DNA from: Sva-07 sp963717385
GTDB taxonomy: Bacteria > Actinomycetota > Acidimicrobiia > Acidimicrobiales > Ilumatobacteraceae
DNA length: 64,000 nt
Reading direction: 5' to 3'
NCBI GenBank assembly: GCA_963717385.1
Contig: CAVQWE010000027.1
Location: forward strand, 62,001 to 126,000
Part shown: positions 36,212 through 44,659 of the stretch, one piece after another
Numbering within the stretch: the stretch's first letter is position 1
Layout: each line of letters starts with the position of its first letter
Made by a program: the position numbers and the translations under genes
Notes under the pieces: generated by a model
What the model was told of the DNA's origin: nothing
What the model saw: the letters and a program-made list of their open reading frames with translations, nothing else
Databases searched by the model: none

Positions 36212-37913
36212 GGTCGGTCCTCCACGGAGATGGCACCAGCGGCGTCGAGGGTGACATCGAGATGCCGAAGCCATTCAGGGCGAGTTTCTGGGTGATCGGA
36301 GCGGCGATGGCAGCCGCGACTCTCGGTGCGTGACAGCGCTGCGGCCACGGTTGCCGTCGCCACGGTGAGGATGTTGGTGGCCTCCCACGATCGACGCGAC
36401 GGCTCGATCGTGGGCACGGCCTCGATCGGCTCGGAGCTCGCTCGGCGTCGCAGAGACGTTTCGCCGAACGCATCGTGCGGCCGATCGATCCGAGCGCTCC
36501 GGCGGCCGACGACAACGACATCGCGTCGCGCACCACACCGACATGACGAGACATCACCGCTCGCACCTCACGCAGTCGTGCAGGATCGAGCAGACCATGG
36601 TCGAGTGGGTCGCCGAACTCGATGTCGCTGCGAACACGATCGGGCACCTCCCACGCGAGATCTCGGCCCACCCACGTGCCGGCCACGATCGACTCGGTCA
36701 GGCTGTTCGAGGCCAACCGGTTGGCTCCGTGGACCCCCGTTGCCGACACCTCGCCGACGGCGTACAGGCCGCGAAGTGCCGTACGGCCGTCGAGTCCGGC
36801 TCGGATTCCTCCACACGCATAGTGCGCCGCGGGCGCCACGGGAATCCGGTCGACGGCGGGGTCGAGGCCGATCTCGCGACATGCCTCGGTGATCGACGGG
36901 AAGCGCTCGTGGAATCGTTCGCCCATGTGGGTGGCGTCGAGGTAGACGTGGTCGTCGACACCGCCGGGTGCTTCTGCCATCCGTCGGCTGATTGCTGCTG
37001 CGACCACGTCGCGAGGCGCCAGATCCTCCAGCGGATGGACACCCACCATCACGCGCTCTCCGGCGGCGTCGTACAGGATCGCGCCCTCGCCGCGAACCGC
37101 TTCGGAGACGAGTGCCTGCTGGCCGCGCGCATCGGGACCACGCCACATCACGGTGGGGTGGAACTGGATGAACTCGAGATCGGTCACCGCCAGGCCGGCG
37201 CGCAACGCCATGGCGACACCGTCCCCGGTGACCGCGGGAGGATTCGACGTCGACGCGAAGACTTGGCCGTAGCCGCCTGAGGCGATCACCACCGCACGGG
37301 CAGTGACGACACCGACCGACACCAGGATGCCGTGTTCGTCGGTCTTGCCGATGCGGACACCGACCGCCTGGGGCTCGCCGTCAGCAGCGGTGCCCATCAC
37401 CAGGTCGAGAGCGAACGCGTGGCCCATCACCTCGACACCGGCTCCGAGGGCATTCTCGTCGAGTGTGCGCTGCACCTCGGCGCCCGATCGATCGCCACCG
37501 GAGTGAACGATGCGGTTGTGGCTGTGACCGCCCTCGCGGGTGAGCGCGATGTCGGTGCCGCCCTGCTCGGGATCGAACGCCGCGCCGAGACGCATCAGAT
37601 AGCGAATCGACTTCGGTGCCTCCTCGACCAGTTCGCGCACGACCGCTTCGTCGCAGAGCCCGGCACCGGCATCGAGGGTGTCGCGCACGTGATCGGCGAT
37701 CGAGTCGGTCGGGTCGAGCACCCCTGCGAGCCCACCTTGCGCCCACTGCGTCGACCCGGCGGAGAGGACGTCCTTGGTCACCACGAGCACGCTGCGCACC
37801 GGCCGCACGGCCAACGCCGCCGACAACCCGGCCGCCCCCGAACCCAACACCACGACATCGACGTCGCGCTCCCACGTCGCCGGCGGCGCCGCCAGCCGCC
37901 TCGGCAAACTCAT
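36208..37913 (-). CDS. nadB: L-aspartate oxidase (one frameshift)
   Basis: About 568 aa FAD enzyme oxidising aspartate to iminoaspartate, first step of NAD synthesis. FAD motif VVVLGSGAAGLSAALAV, substrate region STQWAQGGLAGVLDP, GGHSHNRIVHSGGDRSG, EFIQFHPTVMWRG, HYACGGIRAGLDGRTALRGLYAVGEVSATGVHGANRLASNSLTE. Near 36451-36456 one base seems missing (CTCTG for CTCCTG); past it the true C-terminus reads RRRASSEPIEAVPTIEPSRR...ALSRTESRGCHRRSD, with the RTESRG motif of the family, and ends in a TGA overlapping the MOSC start. Without the correction an unrelated Arg/Pro tail results. Confidence 0.88.
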
Positions 37914-37982
37914 CGTGGTTCCCTGCGCCCAGGGCAGAAGGGACCACCGTGGTTCCGGGAGACCTGGGTGCGGGGAACCACG
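37911..37982. repeat. two adjacent hairpins between nadA and nadB
   Basis: Hairpin 1 about 37914-37946, GTGGTTCCCT with AGGGACCAC (one mismatch). Hairpin 2 CGTGGTTCC (37948-37956) with GGAACCACG (37974-37982). The shared CGTGGTTCC suggests a local duplication. They fill the nadA-nadB gap and could end or process the message. Confidence 0.5.
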
Positions 37983-37983
37983 A

Positions 37984-38979
37984 TCACTCGCCAGTGGTCG
38001 AGGGGGTGCCGATCGCGATCATTCGCTCGACCGAGAGCCGGGCCCGATCTGCGATGTCACGATCGACGAACACCTCGTCGGTGCCGTCGCGCAGCGAGCG
38101 CAACAGCTTGGCCGGCGTGATCATCTTCATGTACTTGCACACCGCCGCCCGGTTGACAGGTACGAACTCGGTGACGGAATTGACCTTCTCGAGTTGGTGG
38201 ATCATGCCCGTCTCGGTCGCGACCAGCACCTTGGCCGCAGTGGTCTCGCGGGCCGCGTCGACCATGCCGCCGGTGGAGAGAATCTTCGTGCTGGTCTCGG
38301 GAACGACACCAGACGACACCAGGTACATCGCGCTCGTCGCACACCCGCACTCAGGGTGGACGAACAGTTCGGCCTCGGGCTCGGCGGCGACCTGCGCCTT
38401 GAGGTCAGCGCCGTTGATACCGGCGTGCACGTGGCACTCGCCCAACCAGATGTGCATGTTGTCGCGACCTGTCATGCGCTGGACGTGGGCGCCGAGGAAC
38501 TGATCGGGCAGGAACAGGATTTCGGTGTCGCGCGGTATCGACTCGACGACCTCGACGGCATTCGACGATGTGCAGCAGATGTCGGTCTCGGCCTTCACCT
38601 CGGCGGTGGTGTTCACATAGCTGACCACGACGGCGCCCGGATGTTCGGCTTTCCACGCCCGGAGCTGCTCGCCGTTGATCGTCTCGGCAAGGCTGCACCC
38701 GGCAGCTGCGTCGGGGATCAGCACGGTCTTGTCGTAAGCGAGAATCTTCGCCGACTCAGCCATGAAGTGGACCCCGCAGAACACGATCGTCGAAGCGTCG
38801 ACGTCGGCAGCTACGCGCGACAGCCCGAGCGAGTCGCCGACGTAGTGGGCGATGTCTTGGATCTCTGGTACCTGATAGTTGTGAGCGAGGATCACCGCAT
38901 CGCGCTCGTTCGCCAGCGAGAGCACCTGCTCTCGCCAGTCGCTCGGCAATACCTCGACGTTGACGGCGGTGTCGCTCAC
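37984..38979 (-). CDS. nadA: quinolinate synthase
   Basis: 331 aa from the GTG at 38979. [4Fe-4S] enzyme that condenses iminoaspartate with dihydroxyacetone phosphate to quinolinate. Three cluster Cys can be placed: IVFCGVHFMAESAK, ICCTSSNAVEVV region, and HPECGCATSAMY; catalytic stretches AHNYQVPEIQDIAHYVGDSL, VVSYVNTTAEVKAETD, HIWLGECHVHAGI and LSTGGMVDAA fit the family. An upstream GTG at 39045 would add 22 residues but leave one base between divergent genes; TACGCT lies 7 nt before the chosen GTG, so I prefer it. First gene of the NAD operon. Confidence 0.9.
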   Translation of the reverse strand: MSDTAVNVEVLPSDWREQVLSLANERDAVILAHNYQVPEIQDIAHYVGDSLGLSRVAADVDASTIVFCGVHFMAESAKILAYDKTVLIPDAAAGCSLAETINGEQLRAWKAEHPGAVVVSYVNTTAEVKAETDICCTSSNAVEVVESIPRDTEILFLPDQFLGAHVQRMTGRDNMHIWLGECHVHAGINGADLKAQVAAEPEAELFVHPECGCATSAMYLVSSGVVPETSTKILSTGGMVDAARETTAAKVLVATETGMIHQLEKVNSVTEFVPVNRAAVCKYMKMITPAKLLRSLRDGTDEVFVDRDIADRARLSVERMIAIGTPSTTGE

Positions 38980-38986
38980 GGCCGAC

Positions 38987-38992
38987 AGCGTA
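38987..38992 (-). promoter_or_regulatory. -10 element of the nad operon
   Basis: TACGCT on the minus strand, 7 nt before the GTG at 38979. It decides the nadA start if the gene is leaderless. Confidence 0.45.
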
Positions 38993-39046
38993 GGCGGCTG
39001 CGGTTGGGCTTCGACGAACGGCCGCCGACCAGCTTGACTGGTCACG

Positions 39047-39439
39047 ATGTCACGCCTCTCGCCCTACGCCGCCGCTGCGCTGTTCACCTCGGCCGGCGTC
39101 ATGCACTTCGCCAAGCCGGATTTCTTCGAGGCGATCGTCCCCGACTGGTTCCCGAGCGCCACAGCCGCGAACCAGGTGAGCGGCGCAGCAGAAATCGTGC
39201 TCGGCCTCGGCATGATCGCCCCGCAGACCCGTCGGATCTCCGCTCTGGGGCTGATCGCACTCACGATCGCCGTCTTCCCGGCCAACGTCGACATGGCGGT
39301 CAACCAGGTCGAGGTCAAACCGGTCGATGGGAAGATGACCCGCAGTGTCGGCACATCCAACGGCCCCCAGAACTGGATTCGTCTCCCGATGCAGCTGCCG
39401 TTGCTGTGGTGGCTGTGGAGCGAATCCCGCACCGCTTGA
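39047..39439 (+). CDS. DoxX-family membrane protein
   Basis: 130 aa with four hydrophobic helices: AAALFTSAGVMHFAKPDFFEAIVP, SGAAEIVLGLGMIAP, LGLIALTIAVFPANVDMAV and LPMQLPLLWWLWS. The 'AG.mHF..P.ff..ivP.w' start and 'GaaEi.lGlgll.p' second helix are those of the DoxX/DUF4267-like group. Members may handle redox or quinone-linked chemistry, but the job here is unknown. Divergent from nadA. Confidence 0.75.
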   Translation: MSRLSPYAAAALFTSAGVMHFAKPDFFEAIVPDWFPSATAANQVSGAAEIVLGLGMIAPQTRRISALGLIALTIAVFPANVDMAVNQVEVKPVDGKMTRSVGTSNGPQNWIRLPMQLPLLWWLWSESRTA

Positions 39440-39461
39440 CGGCGGGCGTACGGTCGTTGCC

Positions 39462-39851
39462 ATGGCCAACAACATCGTCCACTTCGCCATCCATGCCGAT
39501 GATGTCGAGCGGGCGCGTCACTTCTACGAGGCGGTGTTCGGCTGGCAGTTCGAGGCATGGGGGCCACCGGGCTTCTACAACGTCGACACCGGCGACGCCG
39601 ACCGCCCAGGAATCCACGGTGCGCTCCACATTCGAGCCGAGCCTCTCTCGGGGGCCGGGGTGCGGGGTTTCACGTGCACGGTTGCGGTCGATGACCTGAC
39701 CGTCGTTCGAGATCGCGTGGTCGCAAGCGGCGGATCGGTCCTGCACGAGGAAATGGCCATTCCCACCGTCGGAAAGCACATCGGTTTCCTCGACACCGAA
39801 GGCAACGAGTTCGCAGCGATGGTCTACGAACGTCCGATGTTCGGCTCCTGA
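39462..39851 (+). CDS. VOC-family (glyoxalase-like) protein
   Basis: 129 aa, one vicinal-oxygen-chelate unit pair: NIVHFAIHADDVERARHFYEAVFGWQFEAWG with a metal-site His, then FTCTVAVDDLTVVRDRVVASGGSVLHEEMAIPTVGKHIGFLDTEGNEFAAM with the second half's Glu. Typical of small bleomycin-resistance/glyoxalase-like proteins; no substrate can be named. TACGGT ends 7 nt before the ATG (leaderless). Confidence 0.8.
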   Translation: MANNIVHFAIHADDVERARHFYEAVFGWQFEAWGPPGFYNVDTGDADRPGIHGALHIRAEPLSGAGVRGFTCTVAVDDLTVVRDRVVASGGSVLHEEMAIPTVGKHIGFLDTEGNEFAAMVYERPMFGS

Positions 39852-40036
39852 TCGCCGGTCCATCGCGTCGACGAATCCGACTTCCCAGTTCCGGTCCGGC
39901 CGGACGTAGGCCTTGCCAGGATCACGAGCGCCACCGGTTGTGACTCGGCCACGATCGGCAGCTGTTCGTCGCTCACATGCACCTCGAGGGCTCCACGCCA
40001 GTTCGACTCGTCGATCGGTACCACGCGGTTGCTCAA
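39840..40036 (-). pseudogene. remnant of a GNAT acetyltransferase N-terminus
   Basis: From TTG at 40036 the minus strand reads SNRVVPIDESNWRGALEV and QPVALVILA, then after a one-base loss near 39917 KAYVRPDRNWEVGFVDAM. This matches the N-terminal third of small GNAT acetyltransferases. The rest is missing: the frame runs antisense into the VOC gene. So a truncated relic in the 330-bp gap before the next GNAT gene. Nothing else is seen in the gap. Confidence 0.4.
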
Positions 40037-40181
40037 CCGCTGCAGGCACCTCCGCGGTCCACGCCACGCACTCGCTCACAGCCAGCCGCGTCCGCTGGCC
40101 GACGCACGCAAAGAGCTGCAGACGAATTCGCTGCGCGAAAGCCTCGCGATGCGGAGCTGTCGTGCTGTCTATGGTCACCGG

Positions 40182-40838
40182 ATGTCTGTATATGCGCCAT
40201 TGAACGTTCGGGTCGTCACTCCACGACTCGAGCTGCGCGGCGCAACCGATGACCTCCTCGAAGCACTCGCTCCACTCGTCGCCGCCGGTAAGGCAACAGC
40301 CAACCCACCTCCATGGGACGATCCCAGCCCCTTCTACGAGCCAGATCCCGACATTCGGGTGCAGCACTGGATGCGGGCAGTGTGGCGCGGACGTGGCACG
40401 GTCCGCCCGGACTCGTGGCGGCTGAACTTCGTGGTCCTCGTCGACGGCGAAGCAGTGGGCCAGCAAGACCTCACCGGGAACGAGTTCGACACCTTCGGCA
40501 CCGTCGAGAGCACGTCGTGGGTTTCCTCGGATGTGCGGCGACGCGGGCTCGGAAGCGAGATGAGGACCGCGATTCTCCACCTCGCGTTCGAGGGACTCGG
40601 TGCTGCCGAGGCGCACAGCGAGGGGGCGCTCGACAACGCCGGATCGAATGCGGTGTCCGAGCACCTCGGGTACGAGCGCAATGGCCTGGCGTGGGCCACC
40701 CACCAGGGCAAGCCGGTGCTCGGACAACGGTGGCGCCTGGACCGAGCGACATGGTTGCCTCGGCGGCGCGACGACATCACGATGAGCGGCGTGGCCGAGT
40801 GCCGACAGGCGCTGAGCATCGAGACCAAGATCGGGTGA
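40182..40838 (+). CDS. GNAT-family N-acetyltransferase
   Basis: 218 aa. RimJ/RimL-like layout: RVVTPRLELRGATDDLLEAL at the start, LNFVVLVDGEAVGQQDLTG, acetyl-CoA loop SSDVRRRGLGSEMRTAIL (the RxxGxG motif), and SNAVSEHLGYERNGLAW at the end. It would transfer an acetyl group to an amine, target unknown. TATGGT lies 6 nt before the ATG at 40182, which fixes the start as leaderless. Confidence 0.8.
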   Translation: MSVYAPLNVRVVTPRLELRGATDDLLEALAPLVAAGKATANPPPWDDPSPFYEPDPDIRVQHWMRAVWRGRGTVRPDSWRLNFVVLVDGEAVGQQDLTGNEFDTFGTVESTSWVSSDVRRRGLGSEMRTAILHLAFEGLGAAEAHSEGALDNAGSNAVSEHLGYERNGLAWATHQGKPVLGQRWRLDRATWLPRRRDDITMSGVAECRQALSIETKIG

Positions 40839-40894
40839 CCCGGCATCGTGGCGCGCGCTGCAGACGAGGCTGGTCGCCGCCTACGGTGGTGGTG

Positions 40895-41318
40895 ATGGAA
40901 ACGATCATCGATCGAGTCGTGTCGGCGGCTGGCCGCTACGAAGGCACCGGTGACGGCGCCGAGAGCGGTCCGTTCGCCGCCGTCGCGGAAATCGCTCCGA
41001 TCCTCGATGGCATGGGAGCCACGATCTCCTACGTGGCCACGGCCCCGGACGGCACCGAACTCCACGCCGAACACACCACATTGGCGTTCGACATGTGGTC
41101 GGGCGAAGCGACGCTGTACGTCCTGTGCGCCGAGCTCACCGGACTGGGGCAGCTGATCGAGGTCAGCGACTCGGTCTTCAACAACGGCCGTGGTCATCGA
41201 GGGTTTCGAGCTGCAGATCGAGATCGCGATCGGCGACACCCTGGAGTACGTCTGGTCGTGGGGTCCGCCCGGCGAACCGCTCGCCGAACAATCACGAGCC
41301 ACGTTCTCGTTGCGATGA
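40895..41318 (+). CDS. small protein of unknown function (one frameshift)
   Basis: About 140 aa across a +1 shift near 41192 (extra base in cgtGGtc). First part METIIDRVVSAAGRYEGTGDGAESG and TISYVATAPDGTELHAEHTTLAF; second part GFELQIEIAIGDTLEYVWSWGPPGEPLAEQSRATFSLR to TGA 41318. It reads like a beta-barrel of fatty-acid-binding or heme-binding type, but I do not recognise the family. Removing the extra base gives a clean 141-codon gene. TACGGT is 7 nt before the ATG. Confidence 0.6.
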
Positions 41319-41358
41319 GTCTGCGCGCTACCCGTGAGCGCCGAAACTCATCGCAACG
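41308..41358. terminator. bidirectional hairpin over both stop codons
   Basis: Perfect 13-bp arms CGTTGCGATGAGT (41308-41320) and ACTCATCGCAACG (41346-41358), plus an inner GCGCT/AGCGC stem (41325-41329/41337-41341). The left arm contains the plus gene's TGA, the right arm the IclR stop. Confidence 0.65.
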
Positions 41359-41992
41359 CGGCAGAGATCAGTTCGGCCGCTGCCACGACGGCAGCCCCGA
41401 ACCGTTTGCCGGGTTGACGCGTCAGCCGCTCGATCGGGCCGCTCACGGAGACCGCTGCGATGGTCGAGCCATCGACAGCCAGAACCGGGGCGCTGACCGA
41501 CGCGACGCCGGCCTCGCGCTCGCCGATGCTCTGTACCCATCCGTGCTTGGACGCCTCGCCCGTGAGCACGCGGCCCGCAGAACCGACGTCGAGGGGCAGG
41601 AGTGAACCGTGCGGCACGATCCATCGCAGGCCGTGGGGCGACTCGAGCGAGATGACACAACGTCGCTGCAACCCCTCACGCACGAACAACTGGACGCTCT
41701 CGCCGGTGTCGGCGTTGAGTCGTTCCAGCGGCGTGCGGGCGATTTCGACGAGCGGGAAGCGGTCGGCCGCCGCCTGTCCGAGCGACACCAGTCCGAGGCC
41801 GAGTTCGTAGCGGCCGGCCCCGTCGCGACGAAGTAGCCCGTGGTGCTCGAGCGCCGCTGCGAGTCGGTGCACCGTGGCACGCGGCAGGCCCGAGCGAGTC
41901 TGGAGATCGACGAGAGCCGCCGGCGAGTCGGCGACTGCCTGGAGCACGACCACGGCCTTGTCGAGGACGCCGACGCCCGATACGCTTTCCAT
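41348..41992 (-). CDS. IclR-family regulator, LtbR/NdgR-like
   Basis: 214 aa. N-terminal winged helix VLDKAVVVLQAVADSPAALVDLQTRSGLPRATVHRLAAALEHHGLL and C-terminal ligand domain (RCVISLESPHGLRWIVPHGSLLPLDVGSAGRVL...ASVSAPVLAVDGSTIAAVSVSG). It is divergent from leuCD with 49 bp between, the arrangement of LtbR of Corynebacterium and NdgR of Streptomyces, which control leuCD and other amino-acid genes. TAACGT lies 9 nt before the ATG at 41992 (leaderless), next to a perfect palindrome at 42007-42023 that could serve both for autorepression and leuCD repression. Confidence 0.88.
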   Translation of the reverse strand: MESVSGVGVLDKAVVVLQAVADSPAALVDLQTRSGLPRATVHRLAAALEHHGLLRRDGAGRYELGLGLVSLGQAAADRFPLVEIARTPLERLNADTGESVQLFVREGLQRRCVISLESPHGLRWIVPHGSLLPLDVGSAGRVLTGEASKHGWVQSIGEREAGVASVSAPVLAVDGSTIAAVSVSGPIERLTRQPGKRFGAAVVAAAELISAALR

Positions 41993-42006
41993 ATTGCAAG
42001 AACGTT

Positions 42007-42023
42007 ATCCCACATTGTGGGAT
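42007..42023. promoter_or_regulatory. operator candidate for the IclR regulator (leuC-iclR)
   Basis: Perfect palindrome ATCCCACA-T-TGTGGGAT in the 49-bp gap between the divergent genes; it touches the -10 box of the regulator and lies 18 bp upstream of leuC. Confidence 0.65.
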
Positions 42024-42041
42024 TCGACAAGGAGCGACACC

Positions 42042-43451
42042 ATGGGAACGACACTGCCGGAAAAGGTGTGGGAACGCCACCTGGTGCATTCGGCACCGGA
42101 TGAACCCGACCTGCTGTACATCGACCTCCACCTCGTCCACGAGGTCACCAGCCCGCAGGCGTTCGACGGATTGCGCCTCAGCGGCCGCACCGTTCGTCGA
42201 CCCGAGCTGACCATCGCCACCGAGGACCACAACGTCCCCACCGAGAACATCGATCAGCCGATCGCCGATCCGATCTCGGCCAAACAGATCGACACGCTGC
42301 GGGCCAACACCGCCGAGTTCGGCATCACCAACTTCCCGATGGGCGACCCCAACCAGGGCATCGTCCACGTGATCGGCCCCGAGCAGGGCCGCACGTTGCC
42401 AGGGATGACCATCGTGTGCGGCGACTCGCACACCGCCACCCACGGCGCCTTCGGGGCGCTGGCGTTCGGCATCGGCACCAGCGAGGTCGAGCACGTCCTC
42501 GCCACGCAGTCACTCCCCCAGCAACGTCCGAAATGGATGTCGGTCACCGTCGACGGTGACCTCCAGCCCGGGGTCACCGCCAAGGATGTGATCCTCGCGA
42601 TCCTCGGCGAGATCGGCACCGGCGGCGGCATCGGTCACGTGATCGAATATCGCGGCTCGGCCATCCGAGCGCTGTCGATGGAGGGCCGGATGACCGTGTG
42701 CAACATGTCGATCGAGGCCGGGGCGAAGGCAGGCCTGATCGCTCCCGACCAGACCACGTTCGACTACCTCGAGGGCCGGGCCAACGCGCCGAGCGGCGAC
42801 GCGTGGGAGGCCGCCGTCGCCGACTGGTCGACGCTGCACTCCGACGACGACGCGGTGTGGGACAAGGAGGTCGTACTCGATGCAGCAGCGATCCGCCCCC
42901 ACGTCACCTGGGGCACCAACCCAGGACAGGTCGCACCGATCGATTCCGTCGTGCCATCGCCCGACGACTACGACAACCCGACGACCAAGGAAACCGTCGC
43001 TCGGGCGCTCGAGTACATGGGCCTCGAAGCGGGCACGCCGTTGCGTGACGTCGCCGTCGACACCGTGTTCATCGGATCGTGCACCAACAGCCGAATCGAA
43101 GACCTTCGCGCCGCCGCTGCGGTGATGGAGGGTCGCACCGTGACCGTGCCACGGGTGATGGTCGTTCCGGGCAGCCACGCGGTGAAGGCACAGGCAATCG
43201 AAGAGGGCCTCGATCAGATCTTCATCGCTGCGGGCGCCGACTGGCGCGAACCTGGCTGCTCGATGTGCTTGGCGATGAACCCCGACAAGCTGGCGCCCGG
43301 CGAGCGTGCTGCCAGCACGAGCAACCGCAACTTCGAGGGTCGCCAGGGCCGTGGTGGTCGCACCCACCTCGTCTCGCCCGAAGTCGCTGCGGCGACCGCA
43401 GTGAAGGGCACGTTCTGTACACCTGCCGATCTGGAAGGGGTGGCGTCATGA
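42042..43451 (+). CDS. leuC: 3-isopropylmalate dehydratase large subunit
   Basis: 469 aa [4Fe-4S] hydro-lyase subunit; isomerises 2- to 3-isopropylmalate in leucine synthesis, and citramalate to 3-methylmalate after CimA. Cluster ligands: Cys in FIGSCTNSRIEDLR and the CxxC of EPGCSMCLAMNPD. Also VCGDSHTATHGAFGALAFGIGTSEVEHVLATQ and SNRNFEGRQGRGGRTHLVSP. ATG at 42042 has AAGGAG 12 nt upstream (normal leader, unlike many neighbours). Overlaps leuD by 4 bp. Confidence 0.94.
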   Translation: MGTTLPEKVWERHLVHSAPDEPDLLYIDLHLVHEVTSPQAFDGLRLSGRTVRRPELTIATEDHNVPTENIDQPIADPISAKQIDTLRANTAEFGITNFPMGDPNQGIVHVIGPEQGRTLPGMTIVCGDSHTATHGAFGALAFGIGTSEVEHVLATQSLPQQRPKWMSVTVDGDLQPGVTAKDVILAILGEIGTGGGIGHVIEYRGSAIRALSMEGRMTVCNMSIEAGAKAGLIAPDQTTFDYLEGRANAPSGDAWEAAVADWSTLHSDDDAVWDKEVVLDAAAIRPHVTWGTNPGQVAPIDSVVPSPDDYDNPTTKETVARALEYMGLEAGTPLRDVAVDTVFIGSCTNSRIEDLRAAAAVMEGRTVTVPRVMVVPGSHAVKAQAIEEGLDQIFIAAGADWREPGCSMCLAMNPDKLAPGERAASTSNRNFEGRQGRGGRTHLVSPEVAAATAVKGTFCTPADLEGVAS

Positions 43452-44032
43452 AGGCCGTGCAGGTGATCACCGGTACAGGTGTCCCGTTGAAGCGTTCCGA
43501 CGTCGACACCGATCAGATCATCCCGGCCGACTGGCTCAAGCGTGTCGAGCGGACCGGCTTCGAGAAAGGCCTGTTCTCGACCTGGCGCGACGACCGCGAC
43601 TTCGTCCTCAACGACGAACGATACGCGCAGGCCAACATCCTCGTCGCCGGCCCGGCGTTCGGGGTCGGCTCGTCTCGCGAGCACGCGGTGTGGGCGATCC
43701 AGCAGTACGGCTTCGATGCCGTGATCGCGCCAAGCTTCTCCGACATCTTCCGCAACAACTGCACCAAGAACGGTCTCGTGCCCGTGGTGGTACCGGAGAC
43801 GACGGTCGAAGCGATCTGGGCGGCGATCGAAGCCGACGCCGAGACCCAGATCGTCGTCGACATGGAGCAACTCAAGGTCGAGGTACCGGCTGCCGGCATC
43901 GACGAGAGCTTCCCGATGGACCCGCAGACCCAGCACCGGTTCCTCAACGGCCTCGACGACGTCGGCATCACACTCACCCACGCCGCCGCGATCGACACGT
44001 ACGAAGCCAACCGCCCCGCCTGGCTCACCTGA
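43448..44032 (+). CDS. leuD: 3-isopropylmalate dehydratase small subunit
   Basis: 194 aa partner of LeuC; swivel domain with VDTDQIIPADWLKR, the substrate loop GPAFGVGSSREHAVWAIQQYGFDAVIAPSFSDIFRNNCTKNGL and a C-terminal helix. Length normal. The ATG overlaps the leuC stop (ATGA). A strong palindrome starts 4 bp after its stop and may end the leuCD transcript. Confidence 0.94.
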   Translation: MKAVQVITGTGVPLKRSDVDTDQIIPADWLKRVERTGFEKGLFSTWRDDRDFVLNDERYAQANILVAGPAFGVGSSREHAVWAIQQYGFDAVIAPSFSDIFRNNCTKNGLVPVVVPETTVEAIWAAIEADAETQIVVDMEQLKVEVPAAGIDESFPMDPQTQHRFLNGLDDVGITLTHAAAIDTYEANRPAWLT

Positions 44033-44036
44033 ATTA

Positions 44037-44059
44037 CAGCAGGGGTCTGACCCCTGCTG
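44037..44059. terminator. GGGGTCTGACCCC palindrome behind leuD
   Basis: Perfect 11-bp arms around T at 44048, core GGGGTCTGACCCC extended by CAGCA/TGCTG. Longest member of the GGGTCWGACCC family here; no U-run. Confidence 0.55.
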
Positions 44060-44116
44060 CAATCCACGACTGCGGCGGCGGGTGTAGGGCAGGTTCGGTC
44101 GGGAGATACTGGGACG

Positions 44117-44623
44117 ATGCCCGACCTGCACTCTCCCCGCGCGTGGCTACGCGTCATCGCCCGCAACGCCAAACGTCTGATGGTGCTGATCCTCGGTGCC
44201 GCCGTGCTGCTCGCCGGCGTGGCAATGCTCGCCCTACCAGGACCCGGCATCCTCGTGATCATTCTCGGCCTGGTCATCCTCGCCACCGAATTCGCATGGG
44301 CCGAACGGGTACTCGACCGCACCACGTCGACGGCGGCCGGCGCCGCGAGCAAGGTCACCGACAACGGCACCGGGCGGGCGGCTCTGGCGCTTTCGGGCGT
44401 CGCGATGATCGTCGGCGGCATAGTGGGCGCCGTCCTGTTCCCCGGCTTCCTGGTAGTTGGCATCTCGGTGGCGGTCGCCGGCGTGATCGGCCTCGTGACC
44501 CTCCTGCCTCAGGTACGTGCGTGGATCGACGAGCAGGCAGCGAACGGCAACGGGGGTCGGGCGGCTCGAGTCGAAACCCCAGCGAGCTCCAACGACCCGG
44601 GCACCGGCGCAGGGCCGAATTGA
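44117..44623 (+). CDS. PGPGW-type transmembrane protein
   Basis: 168 aa. Hydrophobic hairpin LMVLILGAAVLLAGVAMLALPGPGILVIILGLVILATEFAWAERVL carries the PGPG turn of the 'putative transmembrane protein PGPGW' family, followed by a second pair of helices (LALSGVAMIVGGIVGAVLFPGFLVVGISVAVAGVIGLVTLL) and a soluble Gly/Ala-rich tail. Function unknown. GATACT lies 6 nt before the ATG. Confidence 0.75.
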   Translation: MPDLHSPRAWLRVIARNAKRLMVLILGAAVLLAGVAMLALPGPGILVIILGLVILATEFAWAERVLDRTTSTAAGAASKVTDNGTGRAALALSGVAMIVGGIVGAVLFPGFLVVGISVAVAGVIGLVTLLPQVRAWIDEQAANGNGGRAARVETPASSNDPGTGAGPN

Positions 44624-44659
44624 CCACGTCGAAGGTCCGCGCCCTGACGGAAGTCAGCT

